From the NCBI RefSeq assembly GCF_041929845.1, contig NZ_JBHEEH010000031.1:1-11081 (forward strand): a stretch of 11,081 nt of DNA, given 5' to 3'. The translations under genes were made by a program, and so were the position numbers. Shown here in pieces: positions 7,669-11,081 of the stretch (positions are counted from its first letter, which is position 1; every line of letters starts with the position of its first letter). Origin of the DNA: Paenochrobactrum pullorum. GTDB taxonomy: Bacteria > Pseudomonadota > Alphaproteobacteria > Rhizobiales > Rhizobiaceae. Below the pieces are notes generated by a model that searched no databases, was not told where the DNA came from, and saw only the letters and a program-made list of their open reading frames with translations.

Positions 7669-8670
7669 ATGAATTCATCAGATAAACCACTGGTCTCGGT
7701 CAAGAATCTTTCCGTTAGCATTGGCGAAATTCCAATTCTGGATGGTGTCGACATCGACATTTATCAAGGGGAGATTTTGGCCGTGATGGGGGAATCCGGA
7801 GCAGGTAAAAGCATGGTGGCAATGTCCATTATGGGTATACTACCACCTTTGGGCAGGATTATTGGTGGCGAGATATTCTTCCGTGACCAAAATCTGCTCG
7901 GGATTGATAAAAATTCTCGCCGTGAATTGCGCGGAACCAGCATGGCCATGGTGCATCAAGATGCACCAACAGCTCTTAATCCGGTTTATACGGTCGGTTA
8001 TCAAATTGCAGAAATGTTCCGCGCCCGTCTTGGTATGGGCCGCAAGGCCGCGCAGGAAAAAACTGTCGAGCTTATTAAGAAAGTCGGCCTGCCCAATCCG
8101 GAAGAACGCGCAAATTATTATCCCCATCAGTTATCCGGTGGGATGCGTCAGCGCATCATGATTGCTATGGCGATTGCGTTGCAACCAGACTTTTTGATAG
8201 CGGATGAGCCAACGACAGCCCTCGATGTGACCGTCCAGGCGCAAATTCTGGATCTTTTGGCAGAGTTGCAACGAGAAAATCAGATGGGCGTAATGCTTGT
8301 TACCCATGATTTTGGTGTTGTGGCTGAAATTGCTAATCGGGTGGCTATTTTATATGCAGGCCGCGTGATTGAAACGGGCAAGCCGGAAGAAATATTTACG
8401 CGCGCCGCACATCCTTATGCCTTGGCTTTAGCTGCTTGTGTACCTGATCTTGATTTGGAAGAACAATCGCTACCATCTATTAGCGGTCGTCCCGCCAGCT
8501 TGATGGATAGTGTGACCGGTTGCGCCTTCGCACCACGTTGTCCATTCGCACAAGATATTTGCTTCAGCGAACGGCCTTTACTTAAAGTGGTCGCTCAGGG
8601 GCGCCAGGCTGCTTGTCATTTTTCAGAAAAACTTATGGCTTCTGATAATGCTGCCAGTTCCTTTATCTGA
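7669..8670 (+). CDS. ABC transporter ATP-binding protein, DppD/OppD type
   Basis: This is a 333-residue cytoplasmic ATPase that powers import. Walker A is GESGAGKS (41-48), the Q-loop is Gln97, the signature is LSGGM (155-159), Walker B is FLIADE (175-180), and the H-loop is His213. The C-terminal oligopeptide-transporter domain (about 235-320) has Cys285, Cys291, Cys298 and Cys316 in the C-x5-C-x6-C-x17-C pattern. In DppD/OppD relatives this pattern holds a [4Fe-4S] cluster. It starts 9 bases after the DppC-type stop and is expected to form a heterodimer with the DppF-type product that follows. Confidence 0.95.
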   Translation: MNSSDKPLVSVKNLSVSIGEIPILDGVDIDIYQGEILAVMGESGAGKSMVAMSIMGILPPLGRIIGGEIFFRDQNLLGIDKNSRRELRGTSMAMVHQDAPTALNPVYTVGYQIAEMFRARLGMGRKAAQEKTVELIKKVGLPNPEERANYYPHQLSGGMRQRIMIAMAIALQPDFLIADEPTTALDVTVQAQILDLLAELQRENQMGVMLVTHDFGVVAEIANRVAILYAGRVIETGKPEEIFTRAAHPYALALAACVPDLDLEEQSLPSISGRPASLMDSVTGCAFAPRCPFAQDICFSERPLLKVVAQGRQAACHFSEKLMASDNAASSFI

Positions 8671-8681
8671 GGATATATTAG

Positions 8682-9680
8682 ATGTCTCAAAATGAAACTA
8701 TTTCAGAGAAACCCATTCAGCCACTTCTAGATGTACGGGACTTGGTTTGCCACTTTCCTGTCCGCTCTGGCCTTTTGCGCCGGCAAACTGGCGCTGTTCA
8801 GGCCGTTGATCACATTTCTTTTTCTGTCGCTAAAGGTGAGGGGTTAGGAATTGTAGGCGAATCCGGATGCGGAAAATCCACGCTGATCAACACAATCTTG
8901 AAATTGGTTCCTGTCAATAGTGGCGAAATTATTTATGAGGGCCGAGACGTTCTCTCGATGTCGGGTAAGGAGTTGCGCAATTGGCGGCGTGAAGTGCAAA
9001 TGGTTTTTCAAAATCCGTTTGCTTCCTTAGATCCACGTATGACAATCGGACAGATTGTCGAAGAGCCATTAATTGTCAGCAAGTCGGGCTTGAACCGTGC
9101 GGAACGGCACAAGCGTGTTGTGGAAACAATGGAAATGGTTGGCGCTGACTCACGTCAGGTTGATCGATATCCGCACCAGTTGTCCGGCGGCCAACGCCAA
9201 CGTGTGGGCATTGCACGGGCATTAGTACTCAAACCTAAATTATTGGTGCTTGATGAACCTGTTTCCGCCTTGGATGTGTCCGTTCAGGCGCAAGTTTTAA
9301 ATTTACTTGAGCGATTGCGGCATGAATTGGGATTGACGACCATTTTCATTGGCCATGATTTATCGGTGGTAAGCTATGTCAGTGATAGAATTGCGGTTAT
9401 GTATTTAGGCCGTATCGTTGAAATCGGCACGCGTGAAGAAGTATTTAAAAGCCCGAAGCATCCTTACACACAAGCTTTATTATCAGCGGTTCCAAGTGTG
9501 AAAAAAACAAAAGGGCAACAAAGAGTTCGGCTAAAAGGTGATCCGCCCAATCCAGCCAATCCACCAAGCGGCTGCCGGTTTCATACGCGCTGTTCTTACG
9601 CAACGGAATTGTGCTCAAAATCGGAGCCGGCGTTGCCTGTCGATACAGAACACTCGGCAGCATGCTACTTTCCAAGATAG
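8682..9680 (+). CDS. ABC transporter ATP-binding protein, DppF/OppF type
   Basis: This 332-residue ATPase is the second half of the nucleotide-binding pair. It has the long N-terminal linker seen in DppF proteins (PVRSGLLRR, 26-34). Walker A is GESGCGKS (59-66), the Q-loop is Gln110 in QNPFASLDPRM, the signature is LSGGQ (167-171), Walker B is LLVLDE (187-192), and the H-loop is His225. The C-terminal domain contains Cys298, Cys304, Cys311 and Cys328, the same four-cysteine spacing as the DppD-type partner. The start at 8682 lies 11 bases after the previous stop, with GAGG across that stop serving as ribosome binding site. It is the last gene of the operon. Confidence 0.95.
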   Translation: MSQNETISEKPIQPLLDVRDLVCHFPVRSGLLRRQTGAVQAVDHISFSVAKGEGLGIVGESGCGKSTLINTILKLVPVNSGEIIYEGRDVLSMSGKELRNWRREVQMVFQNPFASLDPRMTIGQIVEEPLIVSKSGLNRAERHKRVVETMEMVGADSRQVDRYPHQLSGGQRQRVGIARALVLKPKLLVLDEPVSALDVSVQAQVLNLLERLRHELGLTTIFIGHDLSVVSYVSDRIAVMYLGRIVEIGTREEVFKSPKHPYTQALLSAVPSVKKTKGQQRVRLKGDPPNPANPPSGCRFHTRCSYATELCSKSEPALPVDTEHSAACYFPR

Positions 9681-9728
9681 ATTGTCCTGAGTATAAAAAT
9701 AGATTTAAAAAATTATAATTCACTGTGA

Positions 9729-9758
9729 AATGCTCCTTGGACACACCTTGGGAGCATT
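9729..9758 (+). terminator. Possible operon terminator hairpin
   Basis: AATGCTCC (9729-9736) and GGAGCATT (9751-9758) are a perfect 8-base inverted repeat about 50 bases after the last stop. The loop can add a GG/CC pair. No clear T run follows directly (ATTCGTATC), so intrinsic termination is uncertain. A separate perfect palindrome TCAAAAATTTTTGA follows at 9767-9780 and may help. Confidence 0.4.
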
Positions 9759-9801
9759 ATTCGTATCAAAAATTTTTGACTTTCGAACGCATCCGGATAG
9801 T

Positions 9802-10235
9802 TGAACCGCCGTATGTTTACCGGCGTTTAATTTGTTTGACGATTATTCAGCTCTGTCACATATTTCATATTCTGATAAAAATCTGTTCAGCTTCTGCAGG
9901 TGTTATATTTCCGATTAGCTCCAGCAAACGTTGATCATTGTACCAATGGATCCAGTTGAGCGTTTCTCATTCAGTTACGGCATTGTCATAAGCGTCGCCA
10001 ATGCTACGGACCAAAGATCAAATCTGGGCCGCAGCTAGCCACTCGGTCTATTTTATAGAAAGATATTTATATCCGCGGACAGAGTGGTAGGTCAAATCCT
10101 TATTCATAGCGGCTTTACGCTTTGAGATGGCTTGCTCAAACGCATCAAGCTGGAGTTGCTTAGTAAAATGTGATCGCTTTGTCATGTAAGTTTCCTTTCA
10201 ACTCAAAAACACTCCACTTTTACTAAGCAAGCCCA
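9802..10235 (-). mobile_element. Internally deleted IS3-family element (relic)
   Basis: A 434-base remnant retains what look like both ends. The right boundary on this strand (10235) begins TGGGCTTGCTTAG and matches the start of the second IS3 copy at 10461. The other boundary (9802) begins TGAACCGCCGTATGTTTACC, which resembles a common IS3-family tip. Between them the first nine codons of orfA are joined directly to the C-terminal part of orfB, so most of the transposase is missing. I see no clear flanking target duplication. The left boundary is less certain than the right one. Confidence 0.6.
9865..10185 (-). pseudogene. IS3-family transposase remnant (orfA start fused to orfB C-terminus, with stops)
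   Basis: Reading from ATG at 10185: MTKRSHFTK (orfA start, like the copy at 10514) is joined to QLQLDAFEQAISKRK, then TYHSVRGYKYLSIK, a TAG, TEWLAAAQI, a TGA, RSIGDAYDNAVTE, a TGA, ETLNWIHWYNDQRLLELIG and NITPAEAEQIFIRI, ending at TGA 9867-9865. 'HHSDRG.QY.SI', 'GS.GDSYDNA.AE' and 'W.dWYN..RLLE.iG.i.PAEaE' are integrase-core motifs of IS3-family orfB proteins. About 30 residues are missing between NAVTE and ETLNW. With three internal stops and two deletions, the gene is dead. Confidence 0.8.
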
Positions 10236-10459
10236 GTTTCATAAATGAGCCTAAAGCCGGCATGTCTGGTTGAGCTATCAGGTGTATTCCCCATTCTGGA
10301 AGCTATGCGGTAGCGGTGGCAATAGCTCGCATGGCAGAGATAAGATCCGCCTTTTAGTAAAATTCGTTTTTCAGCTTGTTGGTTTTGTAGTCTGGATTTT
10401 TTGGACAAGGAGCGAATTTTATACGTGTCTATACTCCACTCCCAGCAATTGCCGGACAT
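10223..10459 (-). pseudogene. C-terminal fragment of formylglycine-generating enzyme (FGE/SUMF1 family)
   Basis: The frame of 78 codons begins MSGNCWEW, a normal internal FGE-fold motif ('M.GNVWEW'). It contains KGGSYLCHASYCHRYR (36-51) and NTPDSSTRHAGFR (58-70). The cysteine pair C-HASY-C (Cys42, Cys47) is the catalytic, copper-binding pair of true FGEs, which convert a sulfatase cysteine to formylglycine (compare human SUMF1 'GGSYMCHRSYC'). The first two-thirds of the enzyme are missing. The last five residues (ETGLA) and the stop come partly from the adjoining IS3 end, so both sides are cut by IS3 ends (10235 and 10461). It cannot be a working FGE as it stands, although the reading frame across the active-site motif is intact. 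Confidence 0.82.
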
Positions 10460-10460
10460 A

Positions 10461-10780
10461 TGGACTTGCTTCGTAAAAGTGGAGAGGTTTTCTTAAGTTG
10501 AAAGGAAACTTACATGACGAAGCGAGCATGTTTTACGAAGAAATTTGAGCAGGAAGCAGTTCGGCTTGCTGAGACAAACGGTCGAACCCGCAAGGAGGTC
10601 GCAGAAGATCGCGTCATAGGTCTTTCGACTCTAAATCGCTGGCTTTCCCGCAACCGTGACGCAGGCGTGAATGATACTAGCCTCCGCAAGTCCGAAGAAC
10701 ATATGGCGGCTGAGCTTAAACGTCTTCGACGTGAGAATGAGATTTTATGTCAAGAGCGAGATGTTTTGAAGAAGGCAACT
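10461..10780 (+). mobile_element. 5' part of a second IS3-family element
   Basis: It starts TGGACTTGCTTCGTAAAAGT and aligns over about 77 bases with the inverted relic ending at 10235, through the ribosome binding site region and the first codons of orfA. The two copies differ at roughly one base in five, so they are related elements rather than a recent duplication. The element is cut at 10780, just after the LKKAT codons of orfA, by an IS30-family end. Confidence 0.7.
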
Positions 10781-10813
10781 GTAGATTCAACCTCTCAATG
10801 CAATATTATATAA
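10514..10813 (+). pseudogene. IS3-family transposase OrfA, truncated at the 3' end
   Basis: Residues 1-89 are a good OrfA: MTKRACFTKKFEQEAVRLAE, then a helix-turn-helix (GRTRKEVAEDRVIGLSTLNR), and a leucine-zipper-like AAELKRLRRENEILCQERD leading to LKKAT. Normal proteins continue 'AFFA/K' and frameshift into orfB at this point. Here the last ten residues (VDSTSQCNII) are encoded by the IS30 end. OrfA alone cannot transpose, and no orfB follows. AAAGGAAA lies shortly before ATG at 10514. Confidence 0.85.
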
Positions 10814-10870
10814 AATAGCGGTTTGTGGCGTTTGATAGCCTAGCGTTTTTCTAGGATGTGGAGCTGATCA
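10780..10870 (-). pseudogene. IS30-family element end with transposase C-terminal remnant
   Basis: TGTAGATTCAACCTCTCAAT from 10780 resembles the IS30-family terminal repeat (TGTAGATTCAATT..TCAACGCAA). On the minus strand, 10855-10787 reads PRKTLGYQTPQTA and then ILYNIALRG and TGA. 'RPRKtLG..TP' is the standard C-terminal signature of IS30 transposases. Upstream codons drift out of frame (a stop at 10868-10870), so only the last 20 or so residues survive. The right limit is not defined. Confidence 0.7.
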
Positions 10871-10931
10871 AACAATTGTCTTTATTGAGTGTTTTTATTG
10901 ATTTGAGGTTTTGACAGTAGGGAGGCTTATT

Positions 10932-11069
10932 ATGAGCGATCTGTTCTGGCTTTCAAATGCTGCATGGAATGCAATCGAACCACATTTACCCAAGAACCAA
11001 CCCAGAGCTTATCTTATAAAAACCTTTGGCTTCTTGAGATACAAAGAAGCTGTTACCCAGCACTGTTAA
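10932..11069 (+). pseudogene. IS5-family (IS427-like) transposase, N-terminal fragment
   Basis: AGGGAGG lies just before ATG at 10932. The first 26 codons read MSDLFWLSNAAWNAIEPHLP followed by KNQPRA. This is the usual start of IS427-type IS5 orfA proteins ('MSDLFWLSD.QWA.IEPHLPKNQPG'). After codon 26 the match stops abruptly, and 19 unrelated codons lead to TAA at 11067-11069. The break at about 11009 marks a deletion or another insertion. The left tip of the element lies somewhere in 10871-10931 but I cannot place it. Confidence 0.75.
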
Positions 11070-11081
11070 CTGCGGGGTTGC
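11010..11081. other. Unassigned sequence after the IS5 break, to the window edge
   Basis: The 72 bases after the IS5-like match ends do not continue that transposase and match nothing I recognise on either strand. They may be the end of another element or the original chromosomal sequence. Confidence 0.4.

Noticed and set aside
9807..9837. CGCCG/CGGCG hairpin followed by a T-rich stretch, possibly a terminator
   Set aside because: The sequence from 9802 looks like an IS3-family tip (TGAACCGCC...TTTACCGG), which explains the dyad, and it lies well past the operon end.
10270..10476. Plus-strand 68-codon frame
   Set aside because: It is antisense to the FGE fragment, whose catalytic motif clearly identifies the coding strand, and it runs into the IS3 tip.
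1..11081. CRISPR array, tRNA, rRNA or riboswitch
   Set aside because: I saw no regularly spaced direct repeats, no tRNA-like cloverleaf and no conserved riboswitch core in the non-coding stretches.

Overview
The window carries one metabolic operon for peptide-type uptake and processing. It is bracketed on both sides by degraded insertion sequences. Base composition is moderate to low in GC, the binding protein has a Sec signal peptide rather than a lipobox, and the IS families (IS3, IS30, IS5/IS427-like, IS66) are common in alphaproteobacteria. I infer a Gram-negative alphaproteobacterium, possibly Hyphomicrobiales. That assignment is low confidence and rests on general impression, not on a marker gene.

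Layout. 1-76 is the very end of an IS66-like element. 131-838 (minus) is a GntR/FCD-type regulator that starts with TTG. The 166-base divergent intergenic region holds a perfect 7+7 palindrome and a plausible promoter. Then, all on the plus strand and tightly spaced: a cytoplasmic beta-propeller protein (GTG start, 1005-2315), a cytoplasmic S41 peptidase with a tricorn-like Ser/His/Glu set (2318-4168), a family 5 solute-binding protein (4204-5802), a DppB/OppB-type permease broken by a one-base deletion in a T run (5839-6764), a DppC/OppC-type permease (6757-7659), and two ABC ATPases of DppD and DppF type (7669-8670, 8682-9680). A possible terminator follows at 9729-9758.

From about 9802 to the right edge the DNA is an IS graveyard. 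An internally deleted IS3-family relic (minus, 9802-10235) comes first. A 225-base fragment of a formylglycine-generating enzyme (FGE/SUMF1) gene follows (minus, about 10236-10460). Next is the 5' part of a second IS3-family element (plus, from 10461) that is interrupted at 10780 by an IS30-family end (minus). The last piece is the first 26 codons of an IS5-family transposase (plus, from 10932), which runs into sequence I cannot assign.

How it works together (inference): the GntR protein probably represses its divergent operon until an inducer is present. The binding protein captures an oligopeptide or peptide-like solute in the periplasm, and the two permeases and two ATPases import it. The S41 peptidase, perhaps gated by the propeller, degrades it in the cytoplasm. 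Propeller plus S41 protease recalls tricorn protease with its domains on two chains. If the permease frameshift is real, the importer is dead or relies on slippage.
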